A stretch of DNA of 64,000 bases from Branchiostoma floridae. Taxonomy: Eukaryota > Chordata > Leptocardii > Amphioxiformes > Branchiostomatidae. Below the pieces are notes generated by a model that saw nothing but the letters and a program-made list of their open reading frames with translations, searched no databases and had not been told where the DNA came from. Positions 46,440 to 59,325 of this stretch are shown here, piece after piece (position 1 is the first letter of the stretch; every line of letters starts with the position of its first letter). The stretch lies in NCBI RefSeq assembly GCF_000003815.2, contig NC_049988.1:19612333-19676332 (forward strand), given 5' to 3'. A program made the translations under genes and the position numbers.

Positions 46440-49400
46440 TCTTATCTCTGGGTGTTTTAGTATCTTATGATACACTTTATGCTGATGAATACTTTTTGTA
46501 CTGTGTTCCCACTCTGCAAAATAATCGATTCGCATTAAGGTAGCAGAACAATCATCTGATTTCACCAATGGAGATCTACATCATGGTTATGGACCCCAAA
46601 AGGGAGTGACATATTTGTCAGCACTCATAGTTTCCTACTGGATGCCCTGCACAGGAGAATGTCCATGACGCAATACTTTGTCGCCAAACTTACAATTGGG
46701 TCATGCTTAGACACTGTGTTCTTCTGTGTATCTGAGTCAAATCGAGTCAGACCATGAGCTATTGCTGTATGATTTTGAAAGCTGACTTATGAAGCTACTC
46801 TGAATTGTGTGTAGTCATACCATCCAATTCATTCCAGGGCCCTGGACTGTAAAGTAGTGTTTTCCACTGAGAATTTGGGGACACCCTGGCTAAATAACAG
46901 AGAAATTAAAATCAATAAATTTTCCTACATACAGATAACTCAATTCCTACACCATGTAGCACAGTTTACACATGGATTTCTCTCACATGCCCCCCCCCCC
47001 CCCCAACAGATTATAATGTTTCACCTATAGGTATAAGTTCCTTTTTGCAATAGACTTCTTTTGGGGTATGCATGGACTCTAGGGGGGTTACTGTGACAGC
47101 TGTTTATTCAGATTTTCTTTTCTCTCATTACTGTCTTGGGCAATTACATGTATGTTAAAATTACTCAGCAACAATAGCATGGTGAAGCACCGAGACAGGT
47201 TAAGCAGTTGCTCGATACGAATAGATCCGACATCACAGAATCTGTATAAAAACCTCTGAGTCCAAACCATACAGTCTCTATTCCACATTCCTACACCACG
47301 CAGCACAATTTACACTTAAATTTCTCTCCGTGCTTTTCTACTCCATTGGAACATGAACTTACTCTGAAGATTCTCCCTTGCAGAATTAGATACTTCCAAA
47401 ATGCCTCACCCTAAAATGGATTTTTCCAAACCATCCATGCTAATGCAGACTATTACTCAACACAAAAGTTAGGAATGAGCACAATGTTATTGTGATGCAA
47501 TTGGACTATTCAAGAAGCTCTGTTCTTGTGTACATTTAACGGCTGTCCCAATACCAAATTTGAGATCATCGGGCTTTGAACAAGAGCTACTTGTACGAGT
47601 GCAAAATATACATTTTTGGATGAAAATTATTCAAACAATTGTTTTACAATTCAATTCATTCATCCCCCAAATAAAATGTACCATAAATGTATCTTCTCGC
47701 TCCTTGCCCGTACATTTGCAGCTCATTTGAATTTGATGCTATGACATAGGACCATAAAATAAACACTTTTAGTTGGTAAAGACCAGATAAAAAATGAATA
47801 TGAATCCCCAAGGTCACATTCTCATTCTACCTCCATACCATATATCAATATTGTTCAAGCAGATGTTGGGAGGGAAGATTTCTGACCCCCATTATTGCCC
47901 TCACAGTATCAGTATATAGTTTTAAAAATACTTTTCAATGAAATAGATAGATATGAAGAAGTATTTTTCATGCAGATATCATGGATTGTTGTTAATATAG
48001 CCAAATTCTAGTAACATAGGGGGTGGCAACAAACATGATTGTGACTTATGCATATGCATGATAAAACCAAAAGACATCTTTCTTATGACAGGTGATTGAT
48101 TGGTGCATTATAAGCAAAAACTGCATACCTATGAAATACAAATTACATGTACAACTTGTTAAAACTCTTTCCAACAGAACCTAAATATTCTTTACATACA
48201 AACTAAAGAGGTCACTGTTTGCTCCACCACTTGCTTCACACAGGTGAACAAAATAAGGCTGATTAACCTGAGTTTTACATGCAATGTATAAAAAAAAGGT
48301 ATTTAACATGTGATCGATAACTTATCAAACATATTTGCACATTTTTAGTATCAAATTCTGCTATAGGGCATTCAGATGAGATGATGTGCAATGATGATGC
48401 TATTCATGAAATTAAATATTTGGCACTTTTATTCTCACAGCACATATGGGGTGAGAACGGGTATATTAACTTTTTTAAACAAATGTGTAAAATAATCATA
48501 GTACCCGCAAATCCATAATGATTGTTAAGTTGTGTGCGTGTTTGTGTGTGTTTGTGTGTGTGTTTCAATAACTGTGGTGAGTGCACTGTGTGATTGTGTG
48601 GGGAGTGGTATTGTGTGTGTGTGTGTATGTATGTATGTTTATGCGTGCGTGTGTGTGTGTGTATGTCTGTGTTTTTAAATGATTGCGGTGTACTGTGATT
48701 GTGTGGAGAGCGTTGACATCTAGGATCAAGGAGGTTATATCGATACATGAGATAGATATTAACCTTGCTTGGACTCAGTTTCTGAAGAGTGATGAGTCAC
48801 AGACGTGTCAAACCTCATACACGTATGAAAATCTACAAAGGGAAATTGATACTCCATGTTGGTCAACAGGTGACAAGACAAAGATGCATTTTTTTGCTTA
48901 GAAACTTATGATAACACTAAGCATTCAAATAACAAAACTGTGTCTTTATCCCTCATGTTCACACACACATACATACATACATACATATTCATCACAACTG
49001 ATATGTTTCTGTATTGTTGTTATAACCTAGTTCTTAGATCAATTGTTCTTGTATGGTTGTGACAGTGGACAATAACCGTATGACTAAGCACTAGAGCACC
49101 TGTTCCTGCATGGAGGAGTTATTTATGAACCAGCCCAAGTCCTAATGCAATGATAATTGATTTATGAGCCTATGAAAATATTAAATAGCTAGTGGAAATT
49201 TACTTAGAAACCCTTTCTGCAATGCCTGTAGTTTGTTACATTACAGTGACTCTAATACAGATGCATGTGAAATCACAGCTATATTTGTATTGAAATTGTA
49301 GTAGAAATTTGTAAGTTCAATTTAGAAATTAGACATTTGTCTTATATAATACATGTAGTAGTATCATTAAGGTAAGCTAGCAAGCAGCCATTTTGCATCT

Positions 49401-51970
49401 TGTACATACTTGTACAATGTGAACTACTTTATGTACAAAATTTTATGCTGTCAGTAACACTGGAATGATCCCAGTCTTTTACAGTGTTGTTTTTAACCCA
49501 CATATGTATTTAACCCACATACATATAACTGATGAGGGTGACAAGAATATGAAATTGTTGGTTAAGAAGCTTTTATGCTCTTTTGATTTCATGACAAAAT
49601 AATCTGGATAATCTGGATTGCTGAATGTTTTAATATCTGTTTATTACATAGATATGATCCACGAGTTTGAGTTATTTTCACATGTACTGTTATACATATG
49701 AGGAATAAACACAAAGGATCATATCCTGTTGTAAAAGATGGTGTTAAAGATGTGTCTATTTCAAGTACAGTATACAGTTCTTTCTTTATATGCGGGTTAT
49801 TTTGTTTATTTTAAATATTCTGCATCAGTCAAGTCACTATGAAAAGAAACTGTAGTCTGTTTGATTATAAAATCTGCTTCTTTACAGTTATATAGGACAG
49901 ATAAGCAGCAATCATCCAGAGGTTGATACAGTAGAATTATATGGTTTCTTTTAGCTTTCCAGAAAATCTATTGTTAGTTACAACAGTAAGAATATTCATT
50001 GAAAACAAAGCCAAAGCATGAAGTTTTGAATTTTTTAAGTGATACTGTCAAGTCCTACCATTGCACAATTGACTTGAAAGCTCTGCACCTATAGAACAAA
50101 AATGATTCATTTCAAATTCATATGACATATACTGAGAGTAAACACGCTATTGATATCCTTTAACATTGACCGCAAGCACCCAGAAAACCACACAACTCAA
50201 CTGAAAGCTAATTTGAACAAGAAGGCTTGAAACACTACCATGGACCTCAATGCTTTCTACATTGATGCCTGCTGTTCTGAGGAAAGTCGCTAGGTTTTAA
50301 TAACTGTCGGTTGTTTGTAAGTACATTCAATCAAACACGCTGAGCAGACTACTGGAGGAATGAAATACCACAATACGAGGTTTGACTACTTTTGTATACT
50401 ATCATTGACGAAAAAAAAGGTTTTACAATCAGCAAAAGAAGCCGATTAATTTTCGCCGCAGTGGCGCCCTGCAGTAATAAGAATTACCGCTTGGATATAG
50501 ATAAATCGTTTTTTTGGTAAATATATCTAATAAAACTCATTAAAATGACTGTGTAAAAAAATGAAATATCAAATTACGACTGTTTTAGTCATTTTGTAGA
50601 TCATCTATGTAGAATGAATGATTTTTAAACTCAGAAAAGTTGGGAAAAGTTGCCATAAGCGCCACTTGATGTAAACATTTTTGTAGGGGTCGAAAATGAA
50701 GACATATGTAACACTCATATCTTCAATCAGATTAATGGTACAGCAAAACTAAAAGAGGAACAGATAGATTGAGATATTGGCCTAATGTTGTGAAAATTGC
50801 ATCGAAAAATTCCGCTCTCTTTATGATTTATGAAGAAAATTAGATTTCCGTCGCATGCGGTTTAAATCACGCTAGAATTGGATAGCAGGTGGCACGCGGG
50901 TCGGCCTTGCGTGAGAGTGGAACATGTTGGTTTTTCATATCTCACCCAGAAATCGATGGATTTTTCTCAAATTCTTTCTACAAGATTCTGAAAGCTTTCT
51001 TAGTCCCTGTATGAATCCCTATGCGATTATCTTAATTGTTCATCGAGTTACTAACATTTGAACTTCGGAGAATAAATCATATATTTCGGGCGCAACTTTT
51101 AGATAAAAGTTCACATCTTCGTCTAAAGTATTGAGTACAGACACTCAGAAAGAAAGTGAGAATAGCACAAAAATGTCCTAACAGGCGTATGTGGTAAATT
51201 GTCTTTTTCACCTTCATAAATTTTTAACATACATGATTTTTGTACGTCTAAACATACGTTTCTTTGTACGTCGGACAATGTTGAGCTTAGTGGAACGCGG
51301 GTTGGCTGGAACGATTTCATATCTCACTTGCAACGAACGTAATAGAATAGGGTTTCTTTCAAATTTAAATGAAATGTTCATGCTTCAGCTTGTACAAAGT
51401 CGTCATGTAAACTGCTGTTTGATATATTTGATTTGCAAGGAACAGACATGGTAAACGACATTTAACATCTAGGTCAGCTTAGATCGACATGAATTATTAG
51501 GTCAGTTAGGACGCTACGTGAGGTATCATCGGTGATACTATACATATATTTCACTTTTCTATACATTTCTTAATCTAGTTGTGCAGTTGCCATTCCACAA
51601 CGGGGAGTTCCAGACATACAGGGGTTCCTTGTGCAGTTTGCATTTATTGCATAGGTTGTAAAAAGAGAGTCATATTGACCCTCACCTCATTCTTTAAACA
51701 CATAAACCCTCACGCTTTAACCCTCAAGTCAGTCTTTCTCATATGAAGGGATCCATGGATTTGAGCTTCCTAATATTGTCACTAGTACTGCTATTTCCTG
51801 GCCTTTGCTGCCAACATCTTTAGTACTACACGAAGCACTATAGTGACCTCAAGATTGTCTCTTCCTTTAGACGTTAACGTCCATACTTTTAAATTTATCT
51901 ATTTACAGCTACTTCAGGCGTTTTGATCAAAAGTAAAAGTTCAACAAGAGTCACAGGCCATGCGCCAGTT
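46440..51970. other. Long A/T-rich region without a recognised gene
   Basis: I see only short chance frames, a C homopolymer at about 46991, a GT-rich tract at 48530-48665, (CATA)n at 48965-48985 and a few short motifs. No splice-supported coding stretch or tRNA was found. Confidence 0.4.
48530..48665 (+). repeat. GT-rich simple repeat
   Basis: Imperfect TGTGTGTG and GTATGTATGT runs. Confidence 0.85.
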
Positions 51971-51979
51971 CTGCTGCTT

Positions 51980-53412
51980 CCAAACTTAAGCTTTTTTGAC
52001 AAATAAGTTGCGTACATTATGTCAGGGAACCATTCCGCAACCAATAAGGTTGGTTTGAAGAAAATCGGACATTGTTTTATGAAATCTAATTTTCTTGCGA
52101 ATAATGCAGATTTTGTCCCAGAGGACCAAATTTAGCTTTTTTGACAAATAAGTTGTATATATGATGTCGGGGAACTATTCTGCACCCAATAATGTTACTT
52201 TGAATAAAATCGTACATCGTTTCGCGATATTAATTTTTTTGCGAAAAATGCATATTTTGGCTGAAAAGACCAAATTTAGCTTTTTCGACATATAAGATGT
52301 ATACATTATGTCAGGGATCCATTCCGCACCCAACAATGTTGGTTTGAATAAAATCGGACATCGTTTCGCGATATTAATTTTTTTTGCGAAAAATGCATAT
52401 TTTGGCTGAGAAGACCAAATTTAGCTTTTTCGACATATAAGTTGTATACATTATGTCAGGGATCCATTCCGCACCCAACAATGTTGGTCTGAATAAAATC
52501 GGACATCGTTTCGCGATATTAATTTTTTTGGCGAAAAATGCATATTTTGGCTGAGAAGACCAAATTTAGCTTTTTCGACATATAAGTTGTATACATTATG
52601 TCAGGGATCCATTCCGCACCCAACAATGTTGGTTTGAATAAAATCGGACATCGTTTCGCGATATTAATTTTTTTGGCGAAAAATGCATATTTTGGCTGAG
52701 AAGACCAAATTTAGCTTTTTCGACATATAAGTTGTATACATTATGTCAGGGATCCATTCCGCACCCAACAATGTTGGTTTGAATAAAATTGGACATCGTT
52801 TCGCGATATTAATTTTTTTTGCGAAAAATGCTTATTTTAGCTGAGAAGACCAAATTTAGCTTTTTCGACATATAAGTTGTATACATTATGTCAGGGATCC
52901 ATTCCGCACCCAACAATGTTGGTTTGAATAAAATCGGACATCGTTTTGCGATATTAATTTTTTTGGCGAAAAATGCTTATTTTAGCTGAGAAGACCAAAT
53001 CTAGCTTTTTCGACATATAAGTTGTATACATTACGTCAGGGATCCATTCCGCACCCAACAATGTTGGTTTGAATAAAATCGGACATCGTTTCGCGATATT
53101 AATTTTTTTGGCGAAAAATGCATATTTTGGCTGAGACGACCAAATTTAGCTTTTTCGACATATAAGTTGTATACATTATGTCAGGGATCCATTCCGCACC
53201 CAATAATGTTGGTTTGAATAAAATCGGACATTGGTTCGCGATATTTTTTTTGCGAAAAATGTAGATTTTGCCCCAGAAGACCAAATTTAGCTTTTTCGAC
53301 AAATAAGTTGTATATATAATGTCGGGGAACCATTCCGCACCAAATAATGTTGAAGAAAATTGGACATTGTTTTCAATATCTAATTTTGACCCAGAGGACC
53401 AAATTTAGCCAC
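51980..53412 (+). repeat. 145-bp satellite, about 10 units
   Basis: The marker TAGCTTTTTCGACATATAAG recurs at about 52277, 52422, 52567, 52712, 52857, 53002 and 53147, exactly 145 bp apart, with diverged units before (about 51990 and 52133) and after (53288 and the half unit ending near 53410). Units contain AGGGATCCATTCCGCACCCA (a BamHI site) and AAATCGGACATCGTTTCGCG. Central units differ by only a few bases. Confidence 0.96.
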
Positions 53413-53603
53413 TACTGTAAATGTATTTAAGTTCGGGGATTTAATTTCGAGGTAGCGGGAAAAAGGACTTTTTGCGGTGGTTTTAAGTTCGCTGTACCAC
53501 GCACCATAGTCTCTTACTTCCATGGAAAAATGGTCGTGGTGGTTTTAAGTTCGCGGTGAAGTGGCCACCCCGAAAAACCATTAAACCACCTGCATTTACA
53601 GTA
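53413..53603. mobile_element. MITE with TACTGTAAATG termini, 191 bp
   Basis: The left end TACTGTAAATGTATTTAAGT and the right end TGCATTTACAGTA are inverted repeats. The interior has GGTGGTTTTAAGTTCGC twice. TA-starting ends suggest a Tc1/mariner-like origin. It begins exactly where the 145-bp satellite stops. Confidence 0.8.
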
Positions 53604-53895
53604 CTAGAATCCCAGACTCAACCTCTGCTGGGAGAATACAACAAACATTGGCAGGAACACACAGGAAACAAAGATCTGTTGTGACGTTGGTAAAGCCTTG
53701 CTGGCCATGTTACTCGACATTGCAAACCAGCCGGTAAACTGCTACTTTGGTCCCAGAAGCAAACATGAGAAGAGGCCGTCCTTTCACTAAAGAACTTCAT
53801 TGAATCAGAGACTGGAGTGATAGGGACCTTACCTGACGAATAATAGATCATGCTGGAAATGGAACTTTGTTAATGATACAACTTGATAGAGTATG

Positions 53896-53930
53896 ATTAT
53901 GTATGTATGTATGTATGTATGTATGTATGT
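53896..53930 (+). repeat. (TATG)n microsatellite
   Basis: About nine perfect TATG units. Confidence 0.9.
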
Positions 53931-54339
53931 TGGGGTATCAAAATATTGTTAATTTTTTGCTACCGAATACAGGCAGTTCTGAGGCCAGTGACTGGATAAC
54001 AGGAAATTTTATTTATTGAATTGTCAACAGCTGTTAACATCTTTCATTAAAGATGTATGTACAATAGGGCTCAATACAAGCACTTTGCACACAGCTCTTA
54101 CAAGTAATAAAATGCATTTGGGACAGCATATCATTTTTAACCTAGCCACAGTCAATATGTACAGGTTGTGTTTTAACAATATCATGTACTTAAGTACAAA
54201 TGATTATCTAGTATAACACTGCCAGCATTAAAATCATAGTCAACATGGAAAGAAGTCATGTCTGATATTATCCTATATATGAACACACTTAGGTACATTG
54301 TATCATATACATGTTTCTACACTGACAGCATTCAAATCA

Positions 54340-54600
54340 CAGTTAACATTGGTTCAGATCCAGGAAAATCCCCATTTTGTATCTGTATACACGTTGGAAA
54401 TGTGGGGGGATACTGCTTTTGAATTTGGTTAGGATCCAAAAATTCTGAATTTCGTATCTGCGAATACATTGCAAATACAGGGTGATTCAGATTTCTGATT
54501 CGGTTAAGAAGGTGGAAAATCCTTTCGTATCTGCGCATTCGCAGGCAAATGTGGGGATTTGCGTGTTGGTTAGGATACGGAAAATTACAGACATTGAAGT
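54340..54600 (+). repeat. Diverged tandem repeat, about 85-90 bp
   Basis: Three units share GGTTAGGATCC-like, TTTCGTATCTGCG and CAAATGTGGGGAT words near 54355, 54430 and 54510. Confidence 0.5.
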
Positions 54601-56184
54601 GTATTTTACAGCAAGGATATGACCTCTATCGCAGCTGCAAAAGATACGTATTTCATATTTTTCCATATCCAAACAAGTACGGAACCCGGCGAATGTCAGA
54701 TTTTAGATCCATAACCAATCGCATCTGCCCTTATCTGATCGCATCCCTCAAGGATATGGCAAAATATGGGCCCGGATTCGACTGTATCCGAATCCATTTT
54801 GCCCAAAGATTTCTAACAATTTCATCTTTTTCTACAAGCATGTGGTTCTTCAGTGTGAACAACTAAAGCCAGTGGTCTGATCATTCTAGACAGGTGTGAC
54901 TTGCATAAACAGCACCATATCCTGCTTCCTACCAGGAGAAAATTTACATGTACACTTACTCAAACACCTGTCCAAAGTCATATGCATCAGTTCATTCATG
55001 TCTGTATTCTAAAAGCTCACCTGAATACATAAACAACACTACCAAGCATACGGTATGCACTGGAAGTTATAAATATGTAGTAAGACTATAATATACAGGC
55101 ATGCTTACTATGCTTTGGAAATATCTACAAACACAGGAATCAAAGGATGTATATATGACATATACATGCTTTAAAAGATCTCAACAACACTAATATCAAA
55201 ATGGCATCTGTCTTCATAAAAAAAAACATTCCTATTAGTAAGCTACTAAAACCTTTCCAAAGTACTAGATGTTACAAAACATTTCCAGAACATGTAGGAT
55301 TATTGACACCAATAAATGTAATAACGTCCCTTTACTTTAGTTAGATATAAAATTACCTTTGGCATGACACACGTTGTATTATTGAAAGGTATTGCTTTCT
55401 TTCCTCAACGTCGAGGTCATTCAGTTTCGCAAGGGAGTCATCATGGACAAATCCCGATCGAACGTCATATTGAACAAATAGAACAAGATGCAACCCCTAT
55501 TCTAATTCGAATACCCAGTTGAACAGAAATCATCATCATTGAACAGAAATGGCCAAAGAAAAATGCTATGCTATTCTTTGTTGAAGACTAAACCCACCAT
55601 GTATAGGTACTGTGGGAGGGAGAGCCACTGCAATTAGCTTTACATTGTTGGTGGGCAGGATGCACATGTAGAGCAGGGTATGTATAAGACACGGGACTCT
55701 GCACTGGCAGACTTTGTAGAAGTGTCCCATTAGTTGGTGCATAGTACNNNNNNNNNNNNNNNNNNNNNNNNNNNNNNNNNNNNNNNNNNNNNNNNNNNNN
55801 NNNNNNNNNNNNNNNNNNNNNNNNNNNNNNNNNNNNNNNNNNNNNNNTGCATGCAGCAAATGCAGTAGAAACCCAGTAACAAATACAGGTGTACCCTGGT
55901 TTTCATGTGCATTGACCGTATGTCAGAAACCGGACACTTCTGCCCACGAACAAGGTTATGATATGCATGGCCTCCCGCTTCCACTTTGATTGAAATTAAA
56001 GCCCTTACCACAACTTTATCAGCCCCCTCCTCAGATGACTGTACTCAGTGGATGTAACCTTCAACAAAGAAGTCAGCGCATTTTTTTTCAACCCGGTCTG
56101 AGAGGAGGTCAGGGTGAAAAAAAGCTAAACTGAAGTCAGTCGTTATTATCAGCTAAATAGTGGAAGCGAACAGTTCTGTCCAAC

Positions 56185-56270
56185 AAGCGCTGTTTTTGAC
56201 GGAGGTGTTCAAAATAGAACATGATCAAATAGAGCATGATCGAACAGGATTGGTCCATTCTAGGTCACTC
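56185..56270 (+). mobile_element. Fragment of fold-back MITE family B
   Basis: TTTTGACGGAGGTGTTCAAA and GGATTGGTCCATTCTAGG match the right half of the element at 9233-9405. Confidence 0.55.
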
Positions 56271-57234
56271 TGCCGCCATCTTGTGATCTCGTGTATGTCT
56301 TCAATAGGCTTCAGGGTGGATTCCAACCTGGAAAACAATTTCATTTGTTTTTCACTCATGTCTGTCAGAGGATATCATAGATGTTGAGGCATTATTCATA
56401 AAAAGAATTATAGTTTGTACAAAGAGATTCCTGACATTTCCAAAACAGCTGACTACCCTTGGGAAAATGCAATGACACTTGAGAGAGACAAGAAACTTTG
56501 GAGACAATTCAGCTATATGTGGATTATAATAAAATGACAAAGGTTGTATCTGTGACCATTCATTCAATTGATACACAAGGAGACAAACATTATGATTTGG
56601 AAATGTTCTCATGGTCATGCCACATACATTTGTACTCTATAGCGCTTTCTGCATCTTGCCACATGCTACACGAGTGTCAATTTCTCTGGTATATTCAGGT
56701 TGATTTTGATTCTGAAAGTGAACAGCTCAAAATCGAGATAATAATTTGAATCGAAACGATCGTATATCCGACTCATGGTCTTACTACATGTTTGAGGTGA
56801 ATTGATTTGAATACTGTAAATGCATGGGCTTAATGACCGCTATAACAGGCCAGTAACAACAGCAGTGGGCTATTCTTGCGATCAGCACAATCACATGTAC
56901 AATATTATTGTTTTGTTGTTTTTGTTTTCTACTGGTGGTGGTGTGTACCACCCCCCTCCCCCTTCACCCGCGCCTGGCCGAAGCGCGCACACTTTGTCAC
57001 AAAAAAAAAAAACTCACAAGGCAAACGAGTGAGGGTTGCAGTGATTATTAACTTCAAAATGATCAGTAAAAGGTGCTTACCTCGCCATGGAATCGGTCGA
57101 CTTGATCAGCTGCTGGCCGTCAAACGAGGCAACAATCCGGGGTTCAGATACCTGAAAATTTCCGAGCCCCTAAATCTCGTACCGTCAACGAAGTCTCGCG
57201 AGTATCTGTGCGTGGTATCATTGTACAGGACGGA

Positions 57235-57385
57235 GACGGAGACTCGTCTCTCTGAGCCACTTGTAAGTTGTTACCGGTCTCTCTCAGGAGACAGGAGACG
57301 TCTCATAGCTCACTTCTAACTGCATCACGGTGACCACCGTTAACCTCTTGTAAGTGAAAACGGTACTTGTATGGGGTGTCGATGA
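57235..57385 (+). repeat. Dispersed repeat, inverted partner of 44440-44585
   Basis: CAGGAGACAGGAGACGTCTC, ACTGCATCACGGTGACCACC and AACGGTACTTGTATGGGGTG are the reverse complement of the 44.4 kb copy. Confidence 0.8.
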
Positions 57386-57552
57386 AGGGTAAAAGGATAC
57401 GCAAGTTAAAAGTTACAGAGCTTGGAAACAGCATAAAACGTTTTAGATAGCATCGTCTACCTTTGAGCACGATCTTGAAATCAGCAGGCTTTAAAATTCA
57501 AGACTATGCATTCATATATGCACATGAGATGAGCACAAACTTTAGATATCGT

Positions 57553-57805
57553 GGGGTCGTGTGGCGCAATCAGTAAGGTGTTCGGCTCACACCCAAGAGG
57601 TTCCGAGTTCGAATCCTGCCATGCCACAGATATTGTGCCCCTAGGAAAGGCACGGTGACTTAACACCACTTTCCTTACTTTACTCAGGTGGGAATAGCTA
57701 GCTTCGACTACAGCAGTCCCTCGGATATGACGTGAATAGATGGAGGTCCCGTGTTCGAGGAGAGCCACGCCTAAATCACATTAACTTAAAGAACCCACCA
57801 CACTT
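57553..57805 (+). mobile_element. SINE family 1
   Basis: tRNA-like head GTCGTGTGGCGCAATCAGTA with B box GAGTTCGAATCCTGCC, then CCCTAGGAAAGGCACGG, TTAACACCACTTTCCTTACT and GATGGAGGTCCCGTGTTCG. The head is the cleanest of the copies here, but the acceptor stem does not pair, so it is not called as a tRNA gene. Confidence 0.8.
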
Positions 57806-57821
57806 ATATCGAAAGAGTAAA

Positions 57822-58065
57822 GGTGCCCTCTCACTGCACTTGCGTCAAGCTTGTGTCACTTGGGGGTTCATTCACTGCGTCACTGTTTCGTTCTCCGATC
57901 TTTTATAATTTTGATATTGCGTAATACGTGAAGGTATGTCTTAGAAGGCAACAAAATACACAAAAAGTAGTAAAATTCGTTCTTTATCTGTGAAATTCGT
58001 TGAGTATCTTTTGAACCCCGCAGTGACGCAAGCGTGACGCAAGATCAGTGAGAATGTACCTTAAG
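57822..58065. mobile_element. MITE family A, second copy
   Basis: AGGTGCCCTCTCACTGCACT on the left and CAGTGAGAATGTACCTTA on the right are diverged inverted ends. The interior (TTGATATTGCGTAATACG, AAATTCGTTGAGTATCTTTT) matches 9408-9661 closely. Confidence 0.75.
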
Positions 58066-58389
58066 GCGCCTTCCTGCTTGGTGTGAGTGGATCAAACCTC
58101 CAGTCTGGTCTCCAGGTTGACATCTTGAAAAGGTGATAGTCACCTGTTATGTCAATCTGTCCACAAACGTGGTAAATTTCGACAAATAAATAGTAAAATA
58201 GGAAGCAAAGTCAAGACAAAGTTGAGCAACCTCTCAGATATCCAACGATGCGCCAAAACGTGCATATGAACTTCAAAAGCGTACATATCCTAGATGTAGC
58301 TTTTCTAGCGCACTGTTAGAATCTGTAATTTTCTCGGTTAAACGGAATTATAAGGACAGGAGAACTCTTGTAGGGTAGACGAGTCCGTA

Positions 58390-58800
58390 TTGAGGTTGAA
58401 CAACATTGATAAAAGTAAGGCTGATATGGTAGCATTAATCTTTCGCAGTTTTCAAAAGCACAGCTTTGAGTGTTTGGCACGACGTGAACCACCTCAAGTC
58501 TTGAGGATCAGTGGTCTAAAGAGTTTTCAGAAGTTCCCTTTGTACTATGGCGGCCACATGCGTCGTGATAGAAGAAGAAGAGTTTCAACCTTTCATCACA
58601 AAGCCTACAAGTTCACCTATCAATCAACTGGAGACAGTGGTCGTTACTTCCAGACGGATTTCCAAGAAACTATCCAAAACGTTCGACTTCTTCCAAGAAA
58701 AGTGTTGAATGGTTTTCCCTTTTTTCCATATAAGGGCCTTCTAGTTGGTACATCATTTTCGCACTTGCAGTTGACTCTTGTTGATGTTCAAACTGCCTAA
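58390..58800 (+). CDS. Unidentified open frame, 136 codons
   Basis: A continuous frame from ATG at 58390 to TAA at 58798-58800. The product is basic (GGHMRRDRRRRVSTFHHKAY at about residues 54-73) with no visible signal peptide, membrane segment or motif I recognise. It is longer than most chance frames in this A/T-rich stretch and has no neighbouring exon that I can join. It may be a remnant of a gene or transposon, or chance. Codon statistics and transcript data would decide. Confidence 0.25.
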   Translation: MRLNNIDKSKADMVALIFRSFQKHSFECLARREPPQVLRISGLKSFQKFPLYYGGHMRRDRRRRVSTFHHKAYKFTYQSTGDSGRYFQTDFQETIQNVRLLPRKVLNGFPFFPYKGLLVGTSFSHLQLTLVDVQTA

Positions 58801-59034
58801 AGGGATCCAGTTGAAGTGCGTAAATTATGACGTACAAAGTAAGAAGTTCTAAACTGAGGGCAAGGAGGTTTTCTTTTTATCTAATCATTAATTTTTTCGT
58901 ATGGTACTTTGTCCACAACACCCACTCAGCTAAATCAATGTGCCCCACGGTGTGATAGTCAAGATTATGGGTTATACGATCTCGTGGCAGTATACCTAGT
59001 TTATGGATTAGTTAAAAGTTAGAGTTAAAGTCCT

Positions 59035-59325
59035 TCCCGCACCAAATGGTGCATAGGGCGGCGCCCAACTCCGTTACACATATGAACTTACACATATGAA
59101 CTTACAGTAGCCCTAGGGGGCACACCATACTACAATAGTGGGCTAGTCCGCTGGTAGTGGTGTGAGTTCAATTACAAACTTTCCACCGAACTTTCCGCAA
59201 TGCTAGAGAAAGCAGCATGTACCATAGTTGTTAAAGTCTTTGATATGATTCTACCGGGGATCAAACTCACTGCCGAATACAAGGCGAACACTCGACCCTC
59301 TCGGCCATTGCTTCGACTGATTAGG
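59035..59325 (-). mobile_element. SINE family 2, minus strand
   Basis: AAAGTCCTTCCCGCACCAAA, CATAGGGCGGCGCCCAACTC, GTGGGCTAGTCCGCTGGTAG, AGAAAGCAGCATGTACCA and, near the end, the reversed head CTCTCGGCCATTGC. A full-length reverse complement of the 23.8 kb family. Confidence 0.75.

Noticed and set aside
53099-53302. Minus-strand repeat peptide frame
   Set aside because: Generated by the 145-bp satellite and present only where units happen to lack stops.
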